Shown piece after piece: positions 32,061 to 43,399 of a DNA stretch of 64,000 nt. The position numbers were made by a program, and so were the translations under genes. The DNA comes from Dendrophyllia cribrosa (lineage: Eukaryota; Cnidaria; Anthozoa; Scleractinia; Dendrophylliidae), in contig JAJLRJ010000008.1 of the NCBI GenBank assembly GCA_024195265.1, positions 24,727,932 to 24,791,931 on the forward strand, given 5' to 3'. Position 1 is the first letter of the stretch. Each line of letters opens with the position of its first letter. The notes beneath the pieces are model-generated. The model searched no databases and was not told the origin of the DNA. It worked only from the letters and a program-made list of their open reading frames with translations.

Positions 32061-33275
32061 TAAGAACGAAAGTAACTCAAGGAACTGCGAAATTGGCCCT
32101 TAAGCAGGTCTTTAAAATTATGAAAACAACATTTATATGTTTTAGGCTATAATATTCATATGTTTTTGTTTTTATCTTGGACGCATTTAGTTAAAATATA
32201 AGCTATAATCATGTGTATTATTGATCGACTTTTATGCCGACGTATCAAAATACGGCATAAGTCTTTGAACGGCTCAAGTTAAAATAATGTTTAAGTTAGC
32301 TTTTCTCGCCTCTTCCTTGCTGTAAGCAGCAAAAATACAAGAAGTCTTACAGAGCTATCTAAAAAAAACCATGGCTTGCTTGACATTACAGCATTTGATA
32401 TTCGCAAAATGTTGTTACAGTTTCATCATTTACACACAGTATACTCACATTGCGAAAATATCTGTTGACATCCAAATGTCACATAAAATGTAAATGTACG
32501 AGAAAACATTAAGGACAGAAAAATATCTTCACATTTAGCGATACAACACATCGAAATCCCTTCATTTCCCAAGGAACCGTCACTCGTAAATAATAAGAGG
32601 TCAGTGAAAGGTCATAAATGAGTTGGTTGCGTGACCTAGTCACGTTCACATGCACTCCCAGTAGACCGGGGAGAGATTACTTATTAAACGCCGAAAAAGC
32701 TAATGATGCGGGCCGCAGAAAGGCTTAATTGCATTTGACTCCCACAACCCCGGAATCGAACGAAAATAAAGACCGAAACTGAAAGAACTGATTCAATACT
32801 GCAAACCACTTGTCATTTTTCCCGTGGGTACCCCTGTCCGTCGCTACCATTGCCATGCTAGATGCGTACTTTCTTACAGCATACCGTAAAATACCGGTTA
32901 TGGGAAGGGGTCTTACATCCGGGAGGCTTATAAGCGGCATAAAAAACCGTTTCAGAATGAGATAATAAGAAATAAGCTGAGACTAACACACAGACTTATT
33001 ATAATACGTTTTTCACTTCATTTCAATATTGCTCTGCACTATACCGTATACGTTCCTAACTTTTTATTTGAAATGGTATAGTGTTCTGTTAAAATGTTTA
33101 TATCAAGGAAATAAAGAAAAGAAGGGGAGGGCTAATATCCAGGGGGGGAGGGGGGCTTATAAAGAAAGTATTATTTTTATTTGCAGGTGGATGAACCTAC
33201 AAATTCGGGGGGGGGGGGGGGGGGGGGGGGGGGTATAACCGGTATTTCAGGGTATTTCCAAGTAAGGCAGTGTAA

Positions 33276-33834
33276 GTCTGTCGGGGTGGATTTTTTTTTT
33301 TAAGATTGAAGGGGCGAAAGAATCGGAAAGAAGGCACATTCAAAAACTAGCGAAGGAAAAGAGTTGCCTTTAAATAATAATTTATCCCAGCCGGAAATCA
33401 TCGTGCAACCACAAATAAGTGTGGAACCGGAAATAAGCGTGCAACCGACCCACTCAGAAAGCTAATGATGAAACCTTTCAAGATTCTTCTGACAGTGGAG
33501 GTATAAACTCCAGCCAATCAGATTGCTGTAGTATTGACGGAATTCAACCAGTTGGAGTACTGTGGCTTGAATGATGAAATTATAATAAAATCAGTCAGGG
33601 TAATCAGTTTCTGAATCAGTGAAAGGACACGACAACGGTATCTTCAGAAAATGTCTGAAATTGCAACGTTAGTGTCAAGAGACGTTTTAGCAGAAAAATG
33701 CCCATGATTTGTGGAAGGCGCTGGAATCATCAAATACTGTGAGCTGGATGCTCGACGTTAGCCAAACTATCAGCCAGGGCAAGGACAAGGCCTTAATTTG
33801 GCAGTAACGGTTCCAGCATTGAGGAGGAAAGCGC
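33276..33834. other. Central spacer of the 5.7-kb inverted element
   Basis: About 560 bp with no internal repeat and no recognisable protein. Short plus-strand frames near 33650-33780 are interrupted by stops. Confidence 0.4.
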
Positions 33835-34292
33835 CTTACACTGCCTTACTTGAATACCGTGAAATGCCGGTTATAATCCCCCCCCCCCCCCCCCCCCAAC
33901 ATGTAGGTCCATCCACCTGCAAACAAAAATAAGATTCCGTTCCGTTTATAAGCCCCCCCCCCCCCCCCCCCCCCCCGCCAGCCTAGATATAAGCCCTCCC
34001 CTTCTTTTCTTTATTTCCTTGATATAAACATTTTAACAGAACATTAAACCATTTTAAATAAAAAGTTAGGAAAGTATACCGTATGCATAGTGCAGATCAA
34101 TATTGAATGAATGAAAAACGTATTTTGATAAGTCTGATTATGCTGTCTCGACTTATTTCTTATTATTTATCTCATCCTGAAACGGTTTTTATGCCGCTTA
34201 TAAGCCCCTCCGGATATAAGACCCCTCCCCCCTTGAAAGCTAACTGAAAACCCCTTTGGTATATAAACCGGTATTTTACGGTATGCTGTTAA

Positions 34293-34472
34293 GGCTGGTT
34301 TTCACTAGCGCATAAGCATAAGCACAAGCCAACATACGCAGACTCAGTAACATGTTGATCATTAGTGCCTGTTGTTCTGTTTTGTTCAAACAATTGGAAC
34401 TAATGAATAACACGTTACTGAGTCTGCTTATGTTGGCTTGTGCTTATGCTTATGCGCTAGTGAAAACCAGCC
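34293..34472. mobile_element. 180-bp foldback MITE flanked by TTAA
   Basis: Arms of about 65 bp start GGCTGGTTTTCACTAGCGC and close around a 55-bp loop. TTAA is present at 34289-34292 and 34473-34476. The left arm of the host element reads TTTCTTACAGCATACCG without the insert (about 32870-32886), the empty site. Confidence 0.85.
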
Positions 34473-35886
34473 TTAAGAAAGTACGCATCTAGCATGGCAA
34501 TGGTAGCGACGGACAGAGGTACCCACGGGAAAATGACAAGTGGTTTGTAGTATTGAATCAGTTCTTTCAGTTTCGGCCTTTATTTTCGTTCGATTCCGAG
34601 GTTGTGGGAGTCAAATGCAATTAAGCCTTTCTGCGGCCCGCATCATTAGCGTTTTCGATTAATAAATAATCTCTCCACGGTCTACTGGGAGTGCATGTGA
34701 ACGTGACTAGGTCACGCAACCAACTCTTTTATGACCTTTCACTGACCTCTTATTATTTACGAGTGATGGTTCCTTGGGAAATGAAGGGATTTCTATGTGT
34801 TGTATCGCTCAATGTGAAGATATTTTTCTGTCCTTAATGTTTTCTCGTACATTTACATTTTATGTCTGCGACATATGGAAGTCAACAGATATTTTCGCAA
34901 TATGAGTATACTGTGTGTAAATAATGAAACTGTAACAACATTTTGCGAATATCAAATTCTGTAATGTCAAGCAAGCCATGGTTTTTGTTAGATAGCTCTG
35001 TAAGACTTCTTGTATTTTTGCTGCTTACAGCAAGGAAGAGGCGAGAAAAGCTAACTTAAACATTATTTTAACTTGAGCCGTTCAAAGACTTATGCCGTAT
35101 TTTGATACGTCGGCGTAAAAGTCGATCAATAATACACATGATTATAGCTAATATTTTAACTGAATGCGTCCTAGATAAAAACAAAAACATATGAATATTA
35201 TAGCCTAAAACTTGTAAATGTTGTTTTCATAATTTTAAAGACCTGCTTAAGGGCCAATTTCGCAGTTCCTTGAGTTATTTTCGTTCTTAAACTCGCCGTC
35301 ATTGAAATACTTCCAGCGCAGTTATAATGCGAAGTTGGTATCAAGCCAAAAATAGCCTTCACGGATAAATCTCTCAGTAGCGCTGTATTTGCGGGCCACC
35401 AAAAATAATTTCAGAATAAATGAAAGACAGATACAGCTTTAATGCAGTGTTGTTTTTTTGCCTAAACATCACATACCAGACTGCATTTTACCAATTCGAA
35501 GTTTGCTTAAATTGGCCTTCTTGTTTACATGGCGAAGATAGGTGTTTTGTACAAGACCAAAATGATTCTTAAACTTAACATTTCCGACAAAATTTTATTG
35601 CAAAAGAAAGTAAAAAAGATGTTTAATTCACTGTGTAATAGGCATTGTAGGACGCCGAATGTTACGATAACAGGAGCGTGTTAAAAATGGTCCAAAGTGG
35701 CCACAATTCAATGGTCCATGAAAGTACCCGCGGCTAATTTTCGACTTATCGAAATTTTGAAAAAAGCAAAATGAAATCGAACCTTTTAAACCCATTTTCG
35801 AAAATAGGTCACTAAATAGGTTCTTTTGGTAAAATAAAAAGAAATTTGAAATTTGGTTTCTGTCCTTGGATTCTCGATATTTACAG

Positions 35887-36245
35887 ACATCCGCTCTTAA
35901 TCGTTTTGGTTAACACAACAAAACAGTCAGAATCCTCCGGGAAAAGTAGAGTGTTTTGTCCTAACTATTTAACAGTCGAAGCATCTATTACAATCGATAA
36001 TGGTTTGTCTCTTTTTCGCTTACCTCATAATTTCTCGAACGGCAAGCGGTGACTGGATAGCCAATTTTCGAATACAGAACACCATATTGTAAGTCAGAAT
36101 AAAAATGTTTGTGTCTGTGTAGAATTTATTCAGATCTCGTTTGATCATATTCGATTCCGGATAATACCGTAAAATACCGCTTATATGCACGCATTACGTT
36201 TCACGATGTATTTTCTTCCAAAACACTGGTATAATTTTTTTTCAG
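35887..36245. other. Upstream of kinase gene 2: replaced promoter region
   Basis: Homology to the upstream region of genes 1 and 3 begins only at about 36185 (ATGCACG, then TATTTTCTTCC, then ACTGGTATAA). Before that lies unrelated sequence ending in an ACCGTAAAATACCGCTTATA motif like the inner ends of the 5.7-kb inverted element. The original promoter and first exon are therefore missing. Confidence 0.6.
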
Positions 36246-36324
36246 GTCAATATAAGAAAAGCAGACAAAAATAGATTGCAAACATTCGCAAAAAGTGACA
36301 ACAACGAGAGAACAACTGGAAGAA

Positions 36325-39300
36325 ATGCAAGGCGAAAGAGAACAATTAAGAGAGGAACAACAACGAGTTACTGAACTGCAGATTCAGTTAGAAACAAATG
36401 AGCAATTAATGACAACAACGAGAGAACAAATGAATGAATATCAAGGCCAAGAAGAACTACTAACGGAGGAACGACAACGAGTTACTGAACTGCAAAGTCA
36501 GTTAGAAAGAAAGGAGCAAGAAATGACAACAACGAGAGAGCAATTGACTGACGACAATCAAAGACAAGGAGAACTATTAAGAGAAGAACAACAACAACGA
36601 GCTGCTGAACTGCAAAGTCAGTTGAAAAACAATGAGCAAGAAATGACCAAATTGAGAGAACAATTGAACGAATATCAAAGACAAGTTGAACGATTAAGAG
36701 AGAGACAAGGAGTTACTAAACTGCAAAATCTGTTAAGAGCAAATGAGCGAAAAAGGATAACAATGAGAGAGCAATTGAGTGAATTTCAAAAACAAGAAGA
36801 ACAATTAAGAGAAGAACGAGAACGAGTAACTAAACTGTTAAGTCTGTTAAGGACAAATGAGCAAAAAAGGATAGCAATGAGTGAACAAATGAATGAATTT
36901 CTTGGTGAAAGAGAACGATTAGGAGAGGAACAAGAACGAGTTAATGAACTGCAAAGTCAGTTAGAAACAAAGCAGCAAGAGATGACAACAATGAGAGAAC
37001 AGTTGGAAGGAAGATTGAGAGAGGGACAACAACATGTCACTGGACTGCAAAGTCAGTTACAAGCAAATCAACAAGAAATGACAACATTGGAAACAATGCT
37101 AGAGCAAATGAATGACCTTTTCGAACATGAAGTAGTAGTATTTAAAAGAGAGCAACAACAACAAGTCACTGAGCTGCAAAGTCAGTTAGAAACAAAGGAG
37201 CGAGAAATTGGGGTAATGAGACTGGAACAACGGGATTACGTTTTTGAACATAGGGTAGTGTTAAGAGGGCAACAACAACGAGTCACTGAGTTGCAATGTC
37301 AGTTAGATACGAACGAACAAGAATTGTATGAACATGAGCAACTACTAAGGAAGGAACGACGACGAGTTGCTGTACTGCAGAGTCAATTAGAAACAAACCA
37401 GCAAGAGTTGACAACAATGAGAGAACAATCAGTAAGAGAAACACAACTAAACAGAACTCCCTCTCGTGACTGGGTCATTAATCGGGATGAAATTGAAATC
37501 ATGACAGACCAGAAGCTCGGGGAAGGAGCGTGGGGAATTGTTTACCGTGGGAAATTTCATGGCTGTGATGTTGCCGTAAAAGAAATGCACGCAAACATTA
37601 TGTCGGATCGTAACAGGCATTTGTTTGAACGAGAAGTGGACATGGCTTCAAGATGCCGCCATCCTTGCTTGTTGCAATTTATTGGAGCAACAATAGATGA
37701 AAGGACTGTTTTAGTAACAGAAATCATGGAACGCAGTCTAAGGGAAGGACTGTATAATGGAAACCATCTATCACAACAACAAATAACTGTTATTTCTCTA
37801 GATGTAGCCAAAGCGCTTAATTATCTGCACCAGAAACGGCCGGACCCTATCATCCACAACGACGTCAGCAGTGCTAATGTGTTGCTATGGCGACAGGGTA
37901 ACCAATGGAGAGCCAAAGTGTCGGATTATGGCACTGCTAATTTTGTCCGTCAGAGCAATATAAACTACGCAGGCGCTGTGATCTACTGTGCACCAGAGTT
38001 CCTTAATGAAGACCCCCATCAACCAATTAGCTGCAAGGTGAGTACATCAACGCTCTCAAGTCTCGACATATAGTTGTATTAATACACCACATTCATAATG
38101 GCGGCCGATTTATTTATTCTTTTATATGTATGTTAATTAGCCTCACCGGCCTCGTTGGCGTGTGCAAAATTCAAAAGAATTTTTACTCTAAAACGAGGCC
38201 GGTGAGGCTAATTAACATACATATAAAAGAATAAATAAATCGGCCGCCATTATGAAGGTGGTGTATAATATTGTGAATCGTCAGTTGATGGTAGATTCGT
38301 CTGGTTATTACTGTCAACGGTCAGTTTAGCCATGATGTTATTGACTGTAGAGACTCAAGTCAGTAATTGGTGCGTTTCCATCAGTGTTTTGTTAGTGTTA
38401 TTTCTGTTGTTGTATTGTTAGTCAAATTTGTCGGTGAATTCAGTCTATTGTTTGTCTGTTCTGTTCACAAGTCGTTTGTAGCCGCCGCAGGTAGCTGTTG
38501 GCATCGGTTCAGTGATGTCTGTTCTAAGCCTTTTTTAGTAAACCAACTTTCTAGAGGGAGTCGTTTGTAATAGTCCGTACTGTAATTAGCGCATTCGAAA
38601 GAGTCCCAGTCAATTCTGTGATTCGTGCGTGAATGCTGGTGTTCAGCAATGTGATTGTTGACATACCATTTTTTGTCGCCCGTTTGTGTTCAGTCAGTCG
38701 TATGTTCAGATTTCTGCCAGTCACACCGGTGTAAGAGGCCTGGCAGTCGCAGCATTTGATCTTGTATACTGATCCTTATCTGTCGTTAGGTTCGTCCTTG
38801 TCTTTAACGTTTGTGAGAAGTTGTCGTAAAGTAGTAATCGGTTTGTGAGCGACGCGGATGTTTTAAGGTTGTAAGATCCGTACAATAGTCTCAGAAGTGC
38901 CCTTGATGTAGGATATATTGTCGCTGTGATGACAGGTTTTGTGAATAGTTGTGTTAGGTTCGTTGTTTTGTGAACGTTGCGTTTAACAAATTCTGGGTTA
39001 TAGTTGTTCTTACTGAAAATTACGTGTTCAAGGTACTTGAGAACCGACTCATACCGACAGATTACTAGACCAGTCATCGTACAACCCTACATCTCACAAA
39101 GCGACGACCATACGCACTTTGACAAGACGAGCGCAACTAGTTTGCGACTCACCTGACAGCTTAACCGACGAAACCAAGTACCTTGACATCCTTTACAAAA
39201 AAAATACAATTATAAAAACTGACTCGTAAAAATACTCAGTCGTATATTAAGCTCAACTTCACCCTGAATAACCTCTATGTATTTCACTGAAACTTAATAA

Positions 39301-39863
39301 AAAAAACTATATTCGTCGTGATATCGTTGCCGTGACGACATCAGACTCAAGCAGTGTTCCAAACATCATTTTCTTTCTTCTATTGCTCCTTTAAACCACT
39401 TAAAATTTCAATCAAATTAAGGTTGAGTCCCGCCTTAGCAATAACGGAACAATTTAGTGCTCACTAAGAAAAGGATCGACGGTATTTATGACCACATGTT
39501 GTTTGCGATTTACCCTAAATTTCGAAACTTTCGGTGAAAATGTAAAACTCCCACACAAAATAAATGTCCATTAAATATTGATTTTTTTTTACTTAGGTTG
39601 ATGTGTACAGTTTTGGTGTTCTCCTTTGTGAAATGTGCATCAGAGAACAACCAAACCCTCAAGAACGTCAAAGACAAATAGCTCGGATGGAGATCCAAAA
39701 GTTTCAAAATCTCGTGGGACACTGTGTAGCTAGAGAGCCTTGGGACAGGCTAAATATGGAATCAGTTATTAAAGAACTGGAAAGGCTCGAAGTTCAAGAA
39801 GGTGCAGCGGCCCGAAATCATAGAACTGGAGCGGCCCGATTTCATTTCATGCAGCTGGAGTGA
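36325..39863 (+). CDS. Kinase gene 2: N-terminally truncated coiled-coil kinase, about 659 aa
   Basis: Coding join(36325..38037, 39597..39863), phase-0 intron at the same codon as genes 1 and 3 (AAG/GTGAGT donor, TTAG/G acceptor). The open frame reaches back to 36256 but its first in-frame ATG is 36325. A splice acceptor at 36245 and leader-like sequence are joined straight to what is mid-coil in its paralogs, so an internal deletion removed the MGQYLTQ start. The coil spans about residues 1-370; the kinase starts near 382: Gly loop GEGAWGIV (399-406), Lys419, catalytic HND with Asp513 and Asn518, DYG 534-536, APE retained. Exon 2 has DVYSFGVLLCEM, WDRLN in place of WERPN, and a longer, unrelated C-tail (88 aa in exon 2). 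The kinase frame is intact despite divergence, which argues for past or present function; loss of promoter argues against. Pseudogene status is open. Confidence 0.75.
38093..38265. mobile_element. 173-bp foldback MITE in gene 2 intron (family also at 55409)
   Basis: Ends TACACCACATTCATAATGGC and inverse; arms of about 72 bp with GGCCTCG near the loop. The loop contains AAATTCAAAAGAATTTTTAC, also found in the 55409-55590 copy. TA borders suggest a Tc1/mariner-type mobiliser. Confidence 0.85.
38270..39082 (-). pseudogene. Penelope-like element fragment: RT C-terminus and GIY-YIG nuclease, broken
   Basis: On the minus strand from about 39077, fragments read FSKNNYNPEFVKRN and later KCCDCQASYTGVTGRN followed by LNIRLTEHKRAT. 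This is the connection from reverse transcriptase to the GIY-YIG-type endonuclease of Penelope-like elements, with the CCxC zinc-binding lead-in. Frameshifts are evident: the segment between the RT end and KCCDC is only partly in frame, and after RATKNG the expected frame (NNHIAEH, then RIDWDS) is one base off. The 3' region continues to 38270 with the same tail as in the introns of genes 1 and 3. Non-functional copy nested in the gene 2 intron. Confidence 0.8.
39083..39200 (+). pseudogene. Second Penelope-like RT fragment, opposite orientation
   Basis: The plus strand reads TLTRRAQLVCDSPDSL then TDETKYLDI, the late RT region that in an intact element directly precedes the HVIFSKNNYN part. 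Here the two adjoining pieces face opposite ways, so the element was rearranged by inversion or two insertions met head to head. Confidence 0.7.
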
Positions 39864-41625
39864 CCCGAACAAGGCCTGCATGGGAGTAGTAGAGTGACAA
39901 GAAGATCTTACGGCATGGAGTAGCCCTGCGGCTAGTAAAAGGTTGACATATTAACAAAAATAATAACATTCCAATTATTTTCAAGCTAGGATGGAAATGT
40001 CTAATTGTTACACCAGTAGAGGGCTCGAGCCCTAAATAAGATTTCCAGTCCGGTTCTCGTCTTTATGTTTTACTCCCGCCCTGTGCCGTATATATGCTCC
40101 ATCGCCTCCACTCCAGGGACTGGTTGCATAAAACAACCGTACGATAAGTGGAGATTTTATCAAAGCAAGTATTGAGTATCAACAAACAAGTGTAATACTG
40201 ACGCTAAGAGAGCGCGCCAGATGAAAATCTTATGGCATGGAGGGATCGGATGCATAAACCTCCACTTATCTTACGACTGTTTCATGCAATTGCACTTAGG
40301 ACCTTGCTTTTTCATAGACGTTGAGAGCGTGTGCAGGGCGGGAGGAGAGGTACATATATACTAGAAATACGTGTCTCGCAGAACCTCGCGAAGCTTGGGG
40401 AAGGATGCACTACAAAATTTTAGCGATGTGAGAGAGAGAGAGATGGAATTTGTGATTTGACTGAAGAGGTTGAGTTACATGCCAGCAATGGCCCCGAAAT
40501 TTAAAGTTGAGACATTTTCGTTCCTAGTCGCTTCCATTTAACTTGTACTTAGTACCCTGTATTCCTAAAATAAAATAAATGGTAGCTGGTACTGGTCAGT
40601 TTTGGGTTTTGAGCTGTGGGTCGCTGTAACTGCTATGGGACTGGGTACCAAAAGATCCACAGGCCCTTCCCTCTTCCCCCCCCCCCCCCCCCCCAAACCT
40701 ATCTTCATTAATTTTTGTCAGAAGGAAAATTGGTTTGCTAAAAGTGGATTTATAGTACTGTTGTGGACATGGGTCCAGGACAATATGCAGTGGTGTTCTG
40801 TTTATTTTGATTGGGTGAGAGTTTGTTTATCAGGAATACAGCTACTGCTGTAGTTTTTGTTCTATATACTGAGTATCAAATAATTGCTAACCCAATTTAC
40901 TGTTCGCTTGAATGGTTGAGATCGCAGGAGTTTACTGTTGCTGAAGAGTGATGTTGCACAAAAAATAACAACTCAATGGTGGTGCAGTTGTAGTAAAACA
41001 GTGAGACTACAGTAACATAGAATAGTAAAAACTGGATATATAGCAAGAAACAGTTTACGAGAATCCTGCTGCTTGTACTCTGGATCCGCGAGAATCTGCT
41101 TCAGCCAAACAACTGAAATAACGATATAAAAGTATACTTTAAAGCAAAGCTGAAAATTGCGTATATTTTGTTTAGCTTAATATTTCAGCTGGCCAGACCA
41201 GCCTTCTTTAGGTATAAGATGCTACTAAAATTTACAATGTGATATTCGATGTAATAATATGTACTTATTATGGATGGGAAAATATTTGGCTCGAGGTGTG
41301 CGCCATAACCGAGAGCCAAATATTTCCCATTCGGCCCGACCTAACTTAGTCAATAAGTATTTTATCATATGACCAATTTGGGGAAAAAATTGCTTGAAAT
41401 TTTAACGCGCGAGACCGGACGCTTTTGTAGAAGGGCCGTACGGCTTTTTCAGGCCCCGCTTGCGCAAATGCGTACGGCCCTCATACGGGACTTTCATCAA
41501 TGGTTTTGCAAAGGAAAGGCTCGCAGGGCCGTACGGGTCATATGATAATATATAAAAGGAGTTGAAATTCGCAATATTGAAAAATTTCGTAATTCAGAAA
41601 ATACGTAGGTCAGCACACAGAAAGT
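39864..41625. other. 3' flank of kinase gene 2, no gene recognised
   Basis: Contains two overlapping AATAAA signals (40569-40579), a poly(C) run at about 40678-40694, an inverted pair TTTATCATATGACC/GGGTCATATGATAA (about 41360 and 41536) and several CCGTACGG motifs (41410-41540). Frames at 40602-40853 and elsewhere lack motifs. Confidence 0.4.
40569..40579 (+). terminator. Candidate polyadenylation signals for gene 2
   Basis: Two overlapping AATAAA hexamers lie about 700 bp after the gene 2 stop. No direct evidence of use. Confidence 0.25.
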
Positions 41626-41629
41626 CGGA

Positions 41630-41870
41630 ATATTGAGTCATATGAAACTGTAGTCATTGTACAAAGTATCTATCATTTGCAACGCAGGATGTTGCATTAT
41701 ATCTTTCTAAGAGCGTTTAATTAAAAACACTCCATCATGCGATAAGCAGGTCTTACAGTGGAATATCCTCAGGGGAATCTTTTTTAAATATGGAATCTGG
41801 ATACGTACGGCTTCAAAGGATAATGTTTTTGAGCCCCTTTTGGTCTGAAAATGAACATAAAATTTGAAGC
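41630..41870 (+). repeat. Third fragment of the kinase duplicon 3' flank
   Basis: ATATTGAGTCATATGAAACTG, GTATCTATCA, CGCAGGATG, TCTTACAGTGG and TTTTGGTCTGAAAATG occur in the same order and spacing as at 23700-23970 and 53360-53530, though more diverged. It shows that gene 2 shares ancestry of its 3' flank with genes 1 and 3. Confidence 0.7.
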
Positions 41871-41879
41871 ATCTTTTTA

Positions 41880-42655
41880 GCTTTTAATGTGTTAATCCAA
41901 ATAAATATTCTAACAGGAACAACTTTTCAGGTGCCTCTTAGGGAAAAAAATAATTTGGACCACGCACATAAAACTGGTTCTTTATAGGGCAAAATTTCGA
42001 GGACGCGCGTGCAAGGGGAACGCGTAAGGGCCGATTTACACGGCACAACTTTGTCGCATGCGACACGCTTAAAACATGCTTATGACATGCTTACAACACG
42101 AATTACTCCGTTTAAATCAACTCAAGTCATGTCGTAAGCATGCCGAAAGCGTGTCGCATGCAACAAAGTTGTACCGTGTAAATCGGCCCTAAAAGCGAGA
42201 GGTGGCCACCTTTCGCCTACGCGTGTTCCCTCACGCGCGCGTCCTCAAAATTTCGCCTTTTAAATATATAGGCGTCTGCTTTGCAGGCTAAGGCGTTCTG
42301 CACATCCCGAGCATTTCACTGAGATAACGTTACCGAATTCGAGTCGAAATGACATTGGATATCTGTAAAATGTAATCCCGACTCAATGGTCAAGGAGTGA
42401 AACTGAAAGTGACTTCCGGCTTTCATTGCGCTTCATTCGTTTCTTTCTTGTGCAGTTATCAGGGCCAGGCAATCACTACGGGGTACTCTGAAATAGTTTC
42501 TTCTTCTGAAGGAGGCCAAGCGATATAAAATTCAGTTAGGCGTTTTTGGAGCTTCGATGTGGCAAGAGTTATGGTTTGGAATGAGTAATTTGAGCGAGAG
42601 AAGCTGAACGCAGAATAACTCTTAATTCGGTCGGAGAAGACGAACCGCTAGTTTT
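41880..42655. repeat. Dispersed repeat family X, copy 4 (diverged)
   Basis: Matches family X from the ACAGGAACAACTTTTCAGGT block to GACGAACCGCTAG, with the nested inverted-repeat insertion at 41988-42257 between. Confidence 0.65.
41988..42257. mobile_element. Nested pair of inverted-repeat elements
   Basis: The outer arms (GGCAAAATTTCGAGGACGCG at 41988 and inverse ending 42257) enclose an inner foldback at 42027-42190. The inner arms begin AGGGCCGATTTACACGG and pair over about 60 bp. Probably a MITE inserted into the loop of another MITE. Confidence 0.8.
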
Positions 42656-42659
42656 AAAA

Positions 42660-43395
42660 AAAAAAACTTCAAAGAGGACTCCTGATATCGATTCGCTTGC
42701 GAGCCTCGTTGCAGGAAAAGAAGGTAAGCTGATTTAGACTTTTCATTGTATCCTCGGAAACGAATTTCTTTTTATACCAGAAAGAACACTAACTATTCAG
42801 AGCGATTAATGCGCTCTCGTGGTCTTGATCATTGGTCACTTTAATTTTTGTTTAATCAAGTTTTCGTGCAGGCCAAAAACATCTGATAAAGCATGTAATA
42901 CAGTAAACCTGACCTATCTACTCAAACAATCGTTAAGCTAATAACCAACAGCATTTAGTGAAAGCAATTATTATCAACTATTTAATTGTTTGCATCGGTT
43001 GTTGCCGGAAGTATTTCGCTTTTTATTGACACATAGGCCATGTAGGCTAGCGACATACACGAACGCTTCGCAACTAACTGTATACTGGCGGCAATATCCG
43101 TGCATGAGTTTCTGGCTGGTTTGATTCGATTTATTTCTACACTTGTAGTAGCCGTGTTTCGCTTGACAATACCACAAATTAGGCTTTATATAATAACTAA
43201 TACATCATGATCACTGAGCTAGACGATCTTAGACTGCTCCCCAGTTTCTACTCGGCTCGTTCGCTCGCTCCAGCAGTCGCCGAGTTTGTTTTATTTCGTC
43301 AGTCGGATTAGCTCGCCCTCTCGACTGGCTAAAAGGGTACAGCTAGCAGCCTACATAGCTGCTTCCACCAAGACCTAGGGTATTGGTAGCATCAA
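42660..43395. other. Unassigned, partly repeat-derived sequence
   Basis: A donor-like GAAAAGAAGGTAAGC occurs at about 42715-42729, as in other family X tails, and 42985-43040 matches 6425-6490. CG-rich GGCTCGTTCGCTCGCTC at about 43254. No gene recognised. Confidence 0.35.
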
Positions 43396-43399
43396 CATA

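Larger units (their letters stand above)
30218..35886. mobile_element. 5.7-kb inverted-repeat element, arms about 2 kb
   Basis: Left arm 30218-33275 and right arm 33835-35886 are reverse complements over almost their whole length (for example GATAAATCTCTCAGTAGCGC, CTTATGCCGTATTTTGATAC and TATACCGGTATTTTACGG blocks). The left arm has gained about 290 bp at 30300-30590 and a 940-bp Harbinger-like element (31121-32060). The right arm has gained a 180-bp MITE (34293-34472). Inner arm parts hold mirrored poly(G) and poly(C) tracts with TTATAAGCCCC phrases. The 560-bp centre shows no transposase. It abuts the foldback at 29699-30217. Confidence 0.82.

Noticed and set aside
31045..32152. Pro-rich and Gly-rich frames across the poly(C)/poly(G) runs
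   Set aside because: They translate homopolymer tracts within a MITE on both strands.
36295..36324. Gene 2 start at GTG 36295
   Set aside because: Nuclear genes rarely start at GTG; the first in-frame ATG is 36325, and the upstream part may be spliced leader or UTR.
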